Positions 1 to 13,300 of a DNA stretch of 64,000 bases are shown here, in pieces; positions within the stretch are counted from its first letter, which is position 1, and each line of letters begins with the position of its first letter. Location: NCBI GenBank assembly GCA_019916065.1, contig CM034239.1, positions 36,170,419-36,234,418 of the forward strand. Direction: 5' to 3'. Origin of the DNA: Vitellaria paradoxa (taxonomy: Eukaryota > Streptophyta > Magnoliopsida > Ericales > Sapotaceae). Position numbers and translations under genes: made by a program. The notes under the pieces were generated by a model. That model worked only from the letters and a program-made list of their open reading frames with translations, did no database searches and was not told the origin of the DNA.

Positions 1-1351
1 ATAGAATTTGTTAATTTCTAATAAATAAATCTTGATTAATCGCATATTAAAGTAGAACAAACAAATTTTATTAATTTTCAAGAATATAAACCAGATGAGG
101 GGCAATAACCAAACAGAAAAATAACAAGGTAATTTAGAAGCCAATGTTAGAGTTTTGATGTGTCGTCGTTTCTCTATAGTTGCAGACCCTCTCCTACGTA
201 TACATCGAGACGGTTGCCTTGTTCCACCATTTTCTTGTTTTCAACACCAGTTTTGGAAGTAGGTTATGCTATTTTTAATTTAAATTTTCCTCTTAAATAA
301 TAAGAGCATTATTTGCATAGTCGTTTAAGTTTCCTTGACTGCTCCACTTTTTTTATTGTAACTGTTGATCCATTTTATTTCTATAGAGCGTTGATTAAGC
401 TAGAGGTTGGTTACATGAGTCTGTGACTTACTACTACATATGTTGAAAGGTCAGTGTGTGTAGTATAAATTAAGAGAAATTCATTTCTAAAGATTTGAGG
501 TGGAAAGTAAATCTCTCTAGATTAAATCTTTTTTTTTTTTAAGGCCGGAGGTTGTCGTGTATTTTTCACATGATTAATTAATTTTATTTTTGGGTGTAAA
601 TACAAACAGATTTTTGATTAATTAACTAGACATTGACCGGAAAAAATTGTGCATTAATTAATTACGTATTAACCAAAGAGACATGAGTAAAAGTATTAGA
701 TACGTGATTCAAATAGCCTGTCCTAATACAAGTAAAAGAGTGAAAAACAGAAGTTCAAGTAGTCCCCTTTATAATTTTTCGGATCTATTATTATATAGCA
801 ATGATTATGTTGAAGACTAAACATTACTTCTCAAAACGGAAAAAAAAAAAATAAACGGAAATTTTCAATTATAATAGAAAAATTTTATACAGTTTCATAG
901 GATTACAATTTGTAGTTGTCTACCCAAGTATACGTATTCTAAATTTATTTTAGAATACTTATTTATTTCTATGTATGTCTACTTGTAATTAAATTTTTTA
1001 CAAAATACATGAATTAACACAAATATAATTAATTCAAAAAATGAAAATTAATTGTCCGCACAAAGAAAGTAATAAAAAGGGCCAATTAGTAATTTCATTT
1101 TCCAAAATTAGCAATTTTAAGTAGGAGAAATTAGTTATTATTTTTTTTGGCTTAAGTATTAAAATTATTAATAACTCAATTTTTAATTAATTAAAATAAT
1201 TGAGGAATTAGTGCATATAGTTTGTATATGTATTCAGTGAATGTAATGTATAATGTCATTAGTATTACTTATTTTTAGAAATAAACACATATAAAATATT
1301 AATATGCATGTATTTAAGGTACTAATTTAAAATAAAATTATCACCTACATG
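1..1351. other. AT-rich intergenic DNA, no gene recognised
   Basis: Both strands are broken by frequent stops and show no exon-like segment. The stretch is dominated by A/T runs and TTAATTAA-like words. Nothing in it resembles a known gene or a bounded element. Confidence 0.6.
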
Positions 1352-2246
1352 TAGGGATGGCAACGGATCAAATTGGGATTCGGTATTGTCTATACTATCT
1401 CCGAATTCATCAGGTAAAAAAAATATATCTTGACTTGACGGATAATCGACGAGTTTTTCAACTGGCTACCATCATCTAAACCATTAGGTAATTAGATACC
1501 TATCGGGTAATCGGGCACCCATAACATTCAATTATGAGATGGTTAAATCCAGAACAAGTATTAAAAAATTCTATGAATACAATAACTTTATAAGTAATTT
1601 TACATCTTAACAAACTAAAAAAATTATCTTTAAATAAAAGTATTTAAATATTTTTTACTTAGTAAAATTTATTAAATTTCTTTTATAAAAATAAAATTTT
1701 AAAATGTTTGATCTTATCTTAACCTCTTCTATAATTTAGTTAAAAAAAATAAAAAAGAAACAAGGAATCTATGTCCATTTGTTACATCGAGAAACAAATC
1801 TTAAGTTTAAAATAAATTATTTGATGTCAGAATATTAAGTTATTTGATATTAATTAAATGGACTACATTCTTTGAACACAATATATATACAATTTAATAT
1901 TTGAATTGATGGTATTTTTTGCATAAATTTGGATATCCAATAATTTAAACTGGTAATCGAGTAATTTAGACGTGTAATTAAGTAATATCCACTGGATACC
2001 GAATAAATGGATAATTAGTGCGGGTAATTTGGGTAATAATTAGATAATAGATGTCCTATAATCAAGGTAATCAGGGTGGGTTTGAATAATACCCATTGGT
2101 TACATTACATTTATCATCCCCGTATGCGGTTATTTTAGTTTTACACTCTAACTCCCCCCATTACCCATAAAATTTAAAAACAATCATATTTATCAGATCA
2201 GGGTCCGACAGGTACCCTTTGAGGCAAGTTGAAATTGCCATCCCTA
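1352..2246. mobile_element. hAT-like non-autonomous element (895 bp), diverged
   Basis: The left end TAGGGATGGCAA is the exact reverse complement of the right end TTGCCATCCCTA. The interior is rich in GGTAATCGGGTA-like words and has no transposase ORF. Two other elements in this window (6546-7093 and 23737-24398) have the same type of ends, and those two show 8-bp target duplications, which is the hAT hallmark. Here the flanking 8-mers (CCTACATG and ATTAAACG) do not match, so this is an older or rearranged copy. The hAT assignment is inference from the relatives. Confidence 0.6.
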
Positions 2247-2254
2247 ATTAAACG

Positions 2255-4276
2255 TTAAGATTCACATGGATTTAATCCATTCTATTATAATGAGACATTA
2301 CCAGAAATGATTAGTGAAGTTCTAAATTTAGCTAAATGAAACACTTAGTGAAGTTTTTAAGATTTTCTAATTAATACTCTTAACTACTAATAACTATCCT
2401 AAATTTGAAACATATATGTTAGTAATTTTTGAAAATTTATAAATTATTTATATAATTTTATTTTTTTATTTTTATATTTACTTTAATACCCTCACGTACT
2501 ATCAAAAATGATCCTTGTTTAATCTTATGGGGGTTATTGTTCCATCTGCTTAGATATTATACTTATACCTCTTATTATTTTTAACTGAAGAAAAAACTTT
2601 TTAGTACTGTACTCTCACTATTTAGGAGTGCACATTAATCCATTCTAATATTTGATTCAATATAATTCAAAATTTTTCAACTCTGAATCTTCAAAATCAT
2701 CAAAACATGAATTATTAAACTAAGTACAATGTCAATTTAGAAAAAAGCATGTGCATGATATAAATTGAAAGTTCATACACATGCAACCTAAATTAAACAA
2801 TTCTGCATGAAACACTACCTATCGAACCAACACAACCAACATTGAGTTTAACAACCACTACCTCTATTTCCAAACTCCAAGAGATGCAAAGATGACAAAA
2901 AAATATTAATTGGTTAATGGCCATCTCATTCTTCTTCTCCTCTTCTTTCTTTTCAGTCTCCATTTTCTTTTTCTTCTGTGTTCTTAAACACACTTAGAGC
3001 TTACACTCATATCCATACAAAAACTTAGTTTTTTCTCAAACTTACAAAGTTTAACTCCCATTATTTCTCTCAAACTAGTTCAATTGAAGTGAAAGGGTTA
3101 ACTAGCAAATAAAATGGACACCAGGAGGGTGTAAATGACATGTGGATATGCAAGTAGGTGAGTGGGTTGTCCACCTATGCGCGCGCATGAACACGTATAT
3201 ATATAATAAGAAGGCTTTCAATTTTTTCAAATGAATGATCTAAAGACATATTGATTTTAGTAACTAATTGCAGAGTTAATTGTTCGACCCAATTTAAGAT
3301 GAAAAACAATTCCTCATTGGTATCAAATGGTTATCCATTAATAGGGGAAAATCCTAATTAAAAAGAAAAATAGACAGATTAAACTATCACTCTTGAAAGA
3401 ACGGACTCACAGGGTTAGCTACTCAACTAATTTTTTACCGCATGTACATTCCTATAATAGTGGTGTTTTTCCAAAATTAAACTTTGCTGTTCAACATCTT
3501 GAACTAGCCATCCCTTCGAAGGTTTCAACAAGTGGAAACTATTAAAAAAACTTATAAAGCCTTATGTTGTCTAGATGGTTGCACAAATAGTCAGTACAAA
3601 CTGTACGTAGAGAAAAAAAAATTAAGTGTTGAGATGATTAATACACGTGTAAAATGATAATTTTACCCTTATATTAAAATAATAATAAATAATGCTAAAT
3701 CAAAATAATAAGTAAACAACACTCTAATGAAATAATTGGCCCACAACAGGATAAAGCTGACTAGTCGAGGAAGGTTATTATAAAATTTTTAAGGGTTAAG
3801 ATTAAAAATTATGAAACAAATACTGTGAGAGTAATTGTTAATTTTTGACTTATACAACTTTTTATTTTATTTACCCACTCCCTAAAAAAAATAACATCTC
3901 ATTTAAATTTTGTATAAGGCATACCCCATATAATTAGTAGGGTTAAAATATTACAGTAACATTTACCCTTTTTAACCTATATTTCCAAATGCACTTATAG
4001 CATTTAAAATAAGAACTATTGTCATTAGGATTAAAGATACACATTTTTCGTGTGTTTCTTTTCGAATTATTCTTATTTTTTTAATTTATTTCTTTTTCCT
4101 TTTCTACTCTTCTTTTTTTTTATTTTGATAAATTTAATCTCTACATTGTTTCTATATGTTAAGATTTAAATTAAAATAATATTTCTATGATTATCTTCAA
4201 AAAATATTGCTACCATAATTATTGTTAAAAATTAATGAATTATTAAAAATATATTTAAGACATTTCTTAAAGGACT
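2255..4276. other. Gene-free AT-rich stretch
   Basis: No coding exon, RNA gene or bounded repeat was recognised. Short open frames such as the minus-strand one at 2793-2993 are low-complexity (Lys/Glu-rich) and have no family resemblance. Confidence 0.55.
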
Positions 4277-4493
4277 TTCCTTAAACATTAGGCTAATTAT
4301 ATATACGCCCTCTCAATATTTAAAATTTACATATACCTCCCTTATTTTCAAAATTAACTAACTCTGACCCCTTCTGTTTGGCTGCTGTTAAGGTTATAGC
4401 GAAAAATGATAAAATTAGCCATAAAATGATTCTAATATATCAATTTTGTCATTTTAACATCTGGAAGAATGACCCACAATACAAGTAATCATA

Positions 4494-4661
4494 TTTCACC
4501 AGCGATGTGTAGTACCAAGGGTTTAAGCTCCTGGAAACTTCGATTAATGTTTCTATTGTGTCGATAATGTTGGAGTTTCGCTCCTTATCGTAGTCGGTGA
4601 AGGCATGGAGAAGCAAATTCCTGCTAGAGCTATCATCGCCAACGGGAAATAGGAATGTGCA
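4494..4661 (-). pseudogene. Possible captured exon fragment inside the inverted-repeat element
   Basis: One minus-strand frame here reads as ordinary protein: around FPVGDDSSSRNLLLHAFTDY, then a segment ending NPWYYTSL just before a GT that could act as a splice donor. Base composition is clearly less AT-rich than the surroundings. I do not recognise the family. It has no start and no partner exon nearby, so if it is a gene piece it is a fragment. Confidence 0.35.
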
Positions 4662-5045
4662 ATTTACTACGATGACAGTGTAGACTTGGCTATAGGCCCA
4701 GTTTGTGAGGATTTGTTGGCCAGCAGTGTTGATGGGATGGTGTAGAGGATTTGGGGGGCTGACATATTACTTTATCAGCCTGGTGACTTGCAATAAAGAT
4801 TGTTAGATTAAAATTCAACTATAACACTCGGTGTTTTATTTTAGCTAATTATTCAAGAATTTGAAAAAAATTAAATGCTTCGACCTAAGGTTTGGTCCGG
4901 TTTGTTGGATTTATTTTATTTTTCTAGATTGGGGTTTGGCCTAGAGTAGTTAATAGATTTGGAGTTCGGCTTGGGGCCTAACCCCTTTTTTTCTTTCTCT
5001 TTTTCTTTTTCTCTCTTATTTTTTTTTCTTTCTTTTATTTTCTTT

Positions 5046-5120
5046 GGTTCACAATAGCAAACGTGAGAGAGAGAGCAAGAGAGGGGGAAAGAAAGAAAGA
5101 GAGAGAGAGAGAGAGAAAAG
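5046..5120. repeat. Polypurine GA-rich microsatellite tract
   Basis: A GAGA/GAAA-rich purine strand follows a long T/C-rich strand at about 4985-5045, giving adjoining homopyrimidine and homopurine blocks. Such tracts are slippage-prone. No coding content. Confidence 0.7.
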
Positions 5121-6545
5121 AAAGAAAAAGTAAAGGCTGAAGGTTAGAAATAGTCAAACCTTGGTATTTCTGGCGTCTTGATCGTCGTGGCAGTGTCAAA
5201 TCATAGTGATTCTGCCCGAGCTGAGTGATGCAGAAGAGAGAAGTTTTTGAAGATTTGGGATTTCTCCACTTTTTTTCTTCTTTTCTTCAGATCCAAGGTA
5301 GCTAGGGTGATTATACGTTTATTTTGAGATTATTAGCATAATTTAGAGTAGTTTAATGTATATATGTGATGATTTTAGTTGATGATGATATATGTGCATA
5401 TATATGTTTATACATGTTTGTGGGTTTGTAAATACATACTAATTCTTGTTCATTTTGAGTTTTGTTGCATAATATTGAGATATTTGCCATTGTTATTAAT
5501 TGTAGTTCCATTTTCGAGCCTAAAGTGCTCAGATTTGGGTATTTTGTGTGTTGTATCGGGCTTGTAGCAGCTCAGATGTATTCACGTTTTTTAATTTTGA
5601 ATTAAAATAATGTGAATTAATATGAACCATTGAATTTTAATCCAACGATTCTTGTATCAATGTCAAATGGCTAACATAGCAAGCCTCTCCTTTTTCTTGT
5701 GTAAGGCGGTTGTGTTGCTAGGGACCCACTAGCATTGGTAGGATGATTTGTCAAAGAAGTGGAGGAGCTCATAAGCTAAACCTATAACCTCTTTTCCTTT
5801 CTCCTCACTTCTTCTCTAACAATCTAACCAAATCCCTCCATAGATTTTCTCCCCCATTATCCCTCATTAAAACTAACTGGAAAATGTTGCTACATCTCAC
5901 AAATGTGCCCTCAATTGTGCTCGAGAAAAAATTGCTCTTAATAAGGATATTGCCTCAATTTATTTGCCAGTTTGAATTTACAGTTTTTTTCCCTTTTTTT
6001 TTTTTTATCTTGGGTTTCCTAATTTGGGTTGAATCTATTTTGCATGATAGAAGTTAGGAAGATTTTCTCTAATTCTTAATGTGGAATTTTGTTTGGGGTG
6101 CATATGAGTTGTGCTACAATTTCCACTTGTGAAATTGGGCTCTATTTTATGCTTGAGTCTTTTTTTTGGGTAATTTTATTTTATTTTTGATAATTTATGC
6201 TTACATCGTTTAATCTTTAATGTGAGATTGAAATTGAGGTAAATCTCTTTATTGTATTGGCAGATGACGGACGACAAATTCTTTCTACTGGAGGATGGCA
6301 AAATGTTGAGTCCATCCCTGTAAGCACTCATTAAGATGAAGTTATAGTTGGCAGCACTGTACAGGTTAAAGGCTCGCTTGATAATGCTGTCAGGGAGCAC
6401 CTCTTCTTCTTTGCATGGTAGTGGGGATGGGGTTGGCAATGGGAATGAGGGTAGTATATTGGCAAAACAACTGGTTTACAAGTGGTGGAGTTGGAAATTG
6501 TGGTGAGTTGGAAATTGTGGCGACGTCAATGTCCGTTGTAAAGAT

Positions 6546-7093
6546 TAAGGATGGGTATGGACCGAATAGGGGATGGTACGCTTATCCTTACACCCAATCC
6601 CCAACCCAAATCAATCTCCATACTTTTCTTGATCTCTACTAAGGATCTATTTTTACCCCTATCCTCGCCCGAAACGGGAAATGGGAATCCCTGTGGGGAA
6701 TCAGGTACCCGAAATAAAAAAAAAAAAAAACACAAAAATTAAGTATCAAGTCCAAATTCCAAAACTTCCAAATTTCACAAGCCTAATTGCCTAAGTATCA
6801 AGTCTAAATTCTAGATTCAAGTATAACTGCATAAGTATCAATTCAAGTTTCAGTCTCTAGATTCAAGCCTAAAGCCATTAAAAAAAGTCAGTTGGGAGAT
6901 TTGGAGATTTTTCGAGAATCGAGTAAGGTACGAGTAGGGGGACAGACTCATACCCATAACGTACCTGATTTCCAAAATTTTTTAAAAAATATCCTCATAC
7001 CCTACCTAATCCTCAAAAAATCTCAAAGTCTCTACTCGTTCAAGTTGAGGATCGAGTAAAATACGGACGTGTTGACCGAGATAGCCATCCTTA
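6546..7093. mobile_element. hAT-like MITE (548 bp) with 8-bp target duplication
   Basis: The ends are TAAGGATGG and CCATCCTTA. The flanks are GTAAAGAT (6538-6545) and GTAGAGAT (7094-7101), a 7/8 match that fits a hAT target-site duplication. The interior carries GGTACCCG/CGGGTA words shared with the elements at 1352 and 23737 and encodes no transposase. It sits inside the long inverted-repeat element, so it is the younger insertion. Confidence 0.72.
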
Positions 7094-7410
7094 GTAGAGA
7101 TATAGTCCCAAAGATCAGAAGGGGGAGAGAGAAATGAGAAGAGAAGAGATGAGTTTAGGGTTAGTGTGAGAGATGATAACAAAAAGGATAATAAGGGTAT
7201 AACTGTTTACAGAGTAAAGAATTTATTAGAGTCAAGAGCCCTAATAACGGAAGGGGTCAAGATAAGTAACTTTTGAAAATAAGAGTTATATGTAAATTTT
7301 AAATGTTAAATGGGTATATACATAATTAGATTAGACATAGCAATTAGGTTAATGTTTAGGAGGTGCTGTATAAGACATAGCCATATAGATTTATTAACAA
7401 GTGGCTGCGA

Positions 7411-7521
7411 GCGAGACTGTAGCTCGAGTGGCCGGGCACCGTTACCAGCCCGCTCATTGCCTGGGTTCGGGCCCGGGTTCCCCATTCTGTTACCTATCAA
7501 AAGAAAAAAAAAATAAAAAAA
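7411..7521 (+). mobile_element. tRNA-derived SINE with 12-bp target duplication in the IGPS promoter
   Basis: A ~110-bp body has an A-box-like TAGCTCGAGTGG, a B-box-like GGTTCGGGCCC and an A-rich 3' tail. It is flanked by perfect copies of AAGTGGCTGCGA at 7399-7410 and 7522-7533, the expected LINE-mediated target duplication. A related sequence starts near 63947 at the window end. The insertion ends 26 bp upstream of the TATA box of the downstream gene, so it brings possible pol III boxes and CpG-rich DNA into that core promoter. The effect on expression is not visible from sequence. Confidence 0.85.
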
Positions 7522-7559
7522 AAGTGGCTGCGACGCCCATATAAGCACCCTTTTTGGGT

Positions 7560-7568
7560 TATAAAAAA
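7560..7568 (+). promoter_or_regulatory. TATA box of the IGPS gene
   Basis: TATAAAAAA lies 133 bp upstream of the ATG at 7701. It would place transcription start near 7590 and give a 5' UTR of about 110 nt. A weaker ATATAAG sits at 7539-7545. Confidence 0.55.
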
Positions 7569-10309
7569 CAAGCACGAAACCAGGCATATTTGAAGTTTGA
7601 TAACTCCATCATCTTAGCAGAGCATACTCCCGCCTCCGGCACCGGCGACAGGTCAATCCGTCCACCTATCGGCCTCGTACCAATTGAATTTTCTCTATAC
7701 ATGGGTGGGGTGATGTCGTTGAGTGTAGTGACACGTAGGGTTTCGTTTCGGGCGGCCCTGTTTTCCCCTCACGCATCCAAGTTGCCGTCGATTTGGAGGT
7801 CAATTCCGATTCGCAAGACTCTAAGGGCCGACCGTAGTGGCTGTATCCAAGCTCAACAGGTCGCCAGTTGACCCTTCCTGCGAATCCCTCTCACCATTTT
7901 CAATTTGTACTAACTAGTTTGTTTGCGTTTTACTTTACTCATTTATGAATGCATGCAAATCATATCCCCATTCGGGGCTCTCGCACCCATCTAAAACTAT
8001 GGAATTTTATGTAAGTTGGAAGTATTGAGATGAATTGGTTTGGATGCCTGCCCCATTTGGTTTTGGGCAGATGGGTTTAAAATCAGTGCTTGAACAGTTC
8101 TTGGTGTTATGTCATTAAATTCTTTATTTAAATAATTGGCGAAACAAGAAAATTAGTTGGTGAGCCTCAAAATCTGCTGGCTATTTTTTTCTTTTTAATT
8201 TTGAATAAATTGCTGAAGCCTAATTTCTTGTGAAACATTTTCTTCTCTCTCCCTAATATCCTTATCCCCACTTGTACTTGAATAGTTTTTTAGGTTAATT
8301 TCCAAAAACTGTCAAATATTTAAGTAATTTTATTTTTGAACTTTTTATTTTCCCTTTACTTTCACCTATGATAAGAAATTACAAGAGGTAATAATCACGT
8401 GCATTGAGTATGCATATCTTCTAGTGTGTCTTTGTGTATGCATTTCAAAAGTGCAATGCATCTTTTGTTATGAGTTGTTCTTTTTGATGAGTATTAAAAA
8501 AAAAAAAAAAGGAAAATTCTCTAAGATGTCAATCTGAGCTTTTATCTACTTATCAAACTAATATATGCAAAGAAGTAATAAACTTCTTTTCCGTGAACTT
8601 GCATTATTGAAAACAAGTTACTGTTGCTCAGAGCCTTTGCTCTGGAACTTCTGAATTAAAGTATATTTGAGAATGTTTTTTCAGTCTGAGTCAAAGGATG
8701 GATCGGAAATGCTCTCCCCGGTTAGTGAGTATGAAGAAAATGCTCTTAAAATCAAGGAGTGGGAAGTGGGGATGTTCCAGGATGAAATAGCTGCTATCCA
8801 GGGTATAAGAATCAGAAGATGTCCACCAACTGGACCTCCTTTACATTATGTGGGTCCTTTTGAGTTCCGTATGTAGAATGAAGGCAATACTCCTCGCCGT
8901 AAACTGGAGGAAATAATATGGCACAAGGATGCGGAAGTCTCAAAGGTACTCTCTTAATTGATTCCTGAATGTAGCACTTGTCTTTTAACAAGGAGAATGA
9001 ACTGACCTTGTAAACTCTGTCTTTCAGATGAAAGAGAGAAGACCTTTGTCTGTGCTGAAGAAAACGATTCAAAGTGCTCCTCCAACCAGAGATTTTGTTG
9101 GAGCTCTTAGGGCATCAAATTTACGAACTGGATTGCCTGGGTTAATTGCTGAAGTGAAGAAGGCTTTCCCAAGTAGGGGAATTTTGAAAGAGAATTTTAA
9201 TCCAGTATGTTTGCAGTTTTTATTCTTATATTAATTATGCATACGCTATAATTTTAGTTTGCATTGCACATATTACAAGATTTTAGATTTTATGCACATT
9301 ATTTTTTAGAGTTAATTAATGTATAGTAGAAAAGAAGATGATGGGCTTAGCCCGTGCAAATGTAGTCCTTCTCACAGAAGCAACAAATGTTGATAATGGC
9401 AAGAATGCACTGTTGCTGGTTTGAGAGGTTGAACTGATGTTTCTGGACCAACTTTTTTATACTTTTTTATCTGAATAGTGTTGTAGTATCAAGCCCCATC
9501 CTGCATGCAGCTCAGTTTAGGGTAAATATCATTAGTAAAGTCTGACTGCAATGTTGACTTTTTTGTGTGTTCGTGATAACAACCATTAAAAGTGTAAAGA
9601 GAGTTGGGTAGCTGAGGGAATTAATAGCAAGGTCATTTTTCTGATAGTTGCCCTTAGATGAGTATCTAAGTAGAGAAAGGTAGCATTGTCAGTTTTTCAG
9701 GATAATGAATTAATGTGCTTGATTATGGACTCTAGGACTCTACAAATAGGATGCAACGTTGGAATGCAGACCACTGAGTAGTTAGTTCGTTGGGTAAGTA
9801 CCCAGATTTCCTTGCTCAACACCCACTTGGTGGGGTTAAACACAAGTTACTTGGATGCGGTTTATTATGGTATGCCATTTTCAGTGTGAACGGGTAGCCT
9901 TGGTTAGAGTACTATTTCAGGTTGAAATTTTCTTATGGGTCATTATATGCATCCATATGCACACGTTTATAATTTGAGATAATTTGAATAGTAATTAGAG
10001 CATAACCTCAATAAATAGTCAAAATTTAAAATTCCAAATACTAAAGACAAATGAGATAAAATAAAAGACAAAACAAATTCAATATTCAAATAACTAAATA
10101 AACTATGATTCCATTCTTTGTTTTCCTTTCGTTTTTTGTTAGTTTGTACATTAGATTTTATGTTCATCACTGTATTTCATGATTTGAAACATTATTGGGG
10201 TTTGCATGATCCAGATTGCAGTCCAAGGAGGGAGACCGATCTCGGTAACTGAACCTACTCTTTTAGTGCTCAGAGGGCGGTGGGACCTAAGCTTTGGCCC
10301 TAATGTAGG

Positions 10310-13300
10310 TGTTAATTTCTAATGAAAATATGAGGAGAAAAGAAGAAAGAATAAGTTGAGGGCAACAATAAAGACTAATTAGAGAAGACCCAAAAAGATT
10401 GGGGTTAGCTCTCTTAACTTTTAGTATTTATATTAACGAGCAACGAGTACAAAAATACCCTCATATTATAACTCATAACACTACCCCTTAAGTTTGTGCA
10501 TAGATATCTGTCGTGCCTAGCTTGCAAAAAATAGGATGAAAAATCTTACTACTAAGCCATTTAGTAAAAATATCAATCAATTGTTCCTCTGATTTCACAA
10601 AGAGCAAACAAATTGTTCCATTATTCAACTCTATCTTGATGAAATGCCTATCAATCTTGACATGCTTAATTCTATGATGTTGGATAAAATTATGAGCAAT
10701 ATCCCTAGAAGCCTTGTTGTCACAATGCAATTTCGTAGTTCCATCACTTGGTATTTTAAAGTCTCCAATTAGAGTTTGAAACCACAGTAGTTTGTAAATA
10801 CCACGAGCCATAACTTTGTATTCACTCTTTGCACTAGACCTTGCCAACACAAGTTGTTTCTTGCTACACCATATAACTAAATTCTTGCCGACAAAGGTAC
10901 AATAATCAGAGGTAGATCTAATGTCTTCAATTGAACCTGCCTAATATGCATCAATAAATGCCTTCAACTTCAAGTGACCATAGTTGGAGAACAAAATTCC
11001 CTTTACTGGAACAACTTTGAGATACCTTAAAATACTACTACAAACAACATCTCAATACACAATGCAAGGATCATACATAAACTATTGACCCTAACTACAT
11101 ATACAATATCAGGCCAAGTATGGAAGTGATATATCACTTCCCAATGAGTTTCTGGTATCTCTCCTTGTTAGCAGCTCACATTGCGCCATTATTTATTCTG
11201 TGATTAACTTCAGTTTGGTGAATCTACCGGTCCAAAACCTAACGTGTCTGTCTCCTCAAGTAGATCCAATACGTACTTCCTCTGAGAGATAAAAATATAT
11301 TTGTTTATTTGACAACCTGAATCCCTAGAAAGTATATCAATGGGCGTAAGTCCTTTATATCAAATTCTTTATCCAAGCATGTTTTGAGGGAGTCATTTGC
11401 ACTACATCATTAGCCACCACTACTATATCCACATCTTCAATCAGTACAGTCATCTTACTAGAACTGTGCTTGGAGAAAATAGTAGAGTTTTCATGATTTT
11501 GTTTGTAGCCAAACCTAACATAACTTTAAGAAATCTTTCAAATTAAGCTATAGAAGATTGCTTTAATCCTTATAGTGCCTTCTTTAATTGAAGTGGAATG
11601 AGAAGAGAATCCTGGTGGAATGTCCATACATACTTCCTCCTTCAGATCATCATGGACTCATGGAGGAATGCATTCTGCACTGTAGTTGTTGTAATGGCCA
11701 TCCAAAATTTAAAGCACAAGAAAGAAGGATGCGAATAGAATTCATCAAAGCCACAAGAGTAAAGGTTCCTAATAGTCAATGCCATAAGTTTGAGTAAAAC
11801 TTTAGCAATCAACCTTGCTTTGTATATTTTAACTGTACCATCTGCCTTATGTTTAACCATAAAAATTTATTTACAACCTACTGGTCTGAAATTGACATTA
11901 ACTCCCAAGTTTCATTTTTTTTTTTTTTTCTCACGGCTTTCATCTCCTCTACCATAGTTTCCTTTCATTTTGGATCACTAAGGGCTTCCTTCCAACTATG
12001 TGGAAGAGACATAGGAAAGAAGGAAGAAATTAAGGTGCATACACAAGAGATAATGAGTTATATGAAACATATTTTGATATGTGATATTGAGTGCAAGACC
12101 TGAATCCTTTTTTGAGAGCAATAGAAAGATCAGAATCGTGGACCTTTATAACAACAGGGCTTTGAGAACCATTACGTGAGAGATCTGCAAGAGTTTCTGA
12201 AACTGAAGACATTAGAGGCGAGGCTAATAAATGACATGGTAGCACTGCAACAATATGTTCTTTTGGACATTGAAAATTGGTCTTTTGATGATCTCTATTC
12301 GGAGGCTCTTTTTCAGTACATGTATCATCACCCTATCCTTCTCCACAAATAATAGCTCCCAGAATAAAGAGAACTCTTGTTGATCACAAGTTAATATCTC
12401 TTCATCGGTAATACTCTCTCTTGTTGAGATGTCTCGAGAGAAGTTAAACCCCCCCCCCCCCCCCAAAAAAAAAAAAAAAAAAAACTCATTTTCCTTAAAA
12501 GTAATAACCACACTCACAAACACCTTACCAGATTGAGGTTCATAACATTCATACCTTTTCTAAGTGGCAGAATAACCAAAGAAGACACATCTCTTGGCTT
12601 TGAGATCCAGTTTCCCACGAGAGTGGGAAGGAGTATGAACAAAACACACCAAAAAACTTTAGGGGGAAGAAAGTAGTAGAGAAAACCCTAGAAACAAGTT
12701 CTAGAAGAATCTTAAAAGGAAGAATCCTATGAGGCATGTGATTATTGAGATAACCAGTGTATCACCCTAAAAGACTTAGAAACATTCCTAGTAAACATAA
12801 GAGCACAGGTAACCTCAAGGAGATGACAATTCTTACCTCACCAACTCCATTCTATTCAGGAGTGTTAACCCAACTCGGCTAATAAAGAATACCATTTCAG
12901 CAAGATAAGTCTGAAATTCACATTTATAAAAATAGAAGTTTGAAATTCTCCATTAATGTATTTAGTCCCATTATCACTCCTAAGGATTTTAGTTTTGTGT
13001 CAAATTTGGTTTTTACCATCCTCTGGGAAGTTTTAGAATATGAGAAAACCTCATATTTGTTTTGAACCAACTATACCTCAGTGACAAGAGAATAACAATT
13101 AATAAAGGTGACAACCCAATGATAACCAGAGTGTAAAGCAACACAAGAAGGCCTTCCATATAAAGTTGACAAACCAACGATAACCAGAGAGTAAAGTAAC
13201 ACAAGAAAGGCTCCCATGCATTAGAATGGCTAATCATAAAGGGAGGGCTGTTACTTTTATTACTAGGACAATAACAAGAGCGTTTATGCTTGACAAATCC

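Larger units (their letters stand above)
4282..7358. mobile_element. ~3 kb element with ~100-bp terminal inverted repeats (MULE/Pack-MULE-like)
   Basis: The segment at 4282-4378 and the reverse complement of 7246-7358 align over about 100 bases with small gaps. Shared blocks include TAAACATTA, TTTAAAATTTACATATA, CTTATTTTCAAAA and GACCCCTTC. Long inverted ends with an unrelated interior are typical of Mutator-like elements. No transposase is visible, and the interior contains protein-like pieces on both strands (4494-4661 minus; 6265-6320 plus), which suggests captured gene fragments. A target duplication could not be fixed. An alternative is a foldback pair formed by two separate insertions. 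Confidence 0.5.

Noticed and set aside
7411..7521. A functional tRNA gene
   Set aside because: A- and B-box-like words occur, but the poly(A) tail and 12-bp target duplications show a SINE, and no cloverleaf with a usable anticodon could be drawn.
7554..7700. Upstream extension of the first IGPS ORF before the ATG at 7701
   Set aside because: It opens with TTG, overlaps the TATA box, and the first ATG-initiated reading gives the expected Ser/Arg-rich transit peptide.
8869..8876. Use of GTATGT at 8869 as an alternative exon 2 donor to skip the TAG
   Set aside because: The exon would end in phase 1 while exon 3 needs phase 0, and conserved residues would be lost.
8874..8876. Stop codon read-through or RNA editing as a rescue for IGPS
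   Set aside because: The context lacks known plant read-through signals, and plant organelle C-to-U editing would create, not remove, a TAG and does not act on nuclear transcripts.
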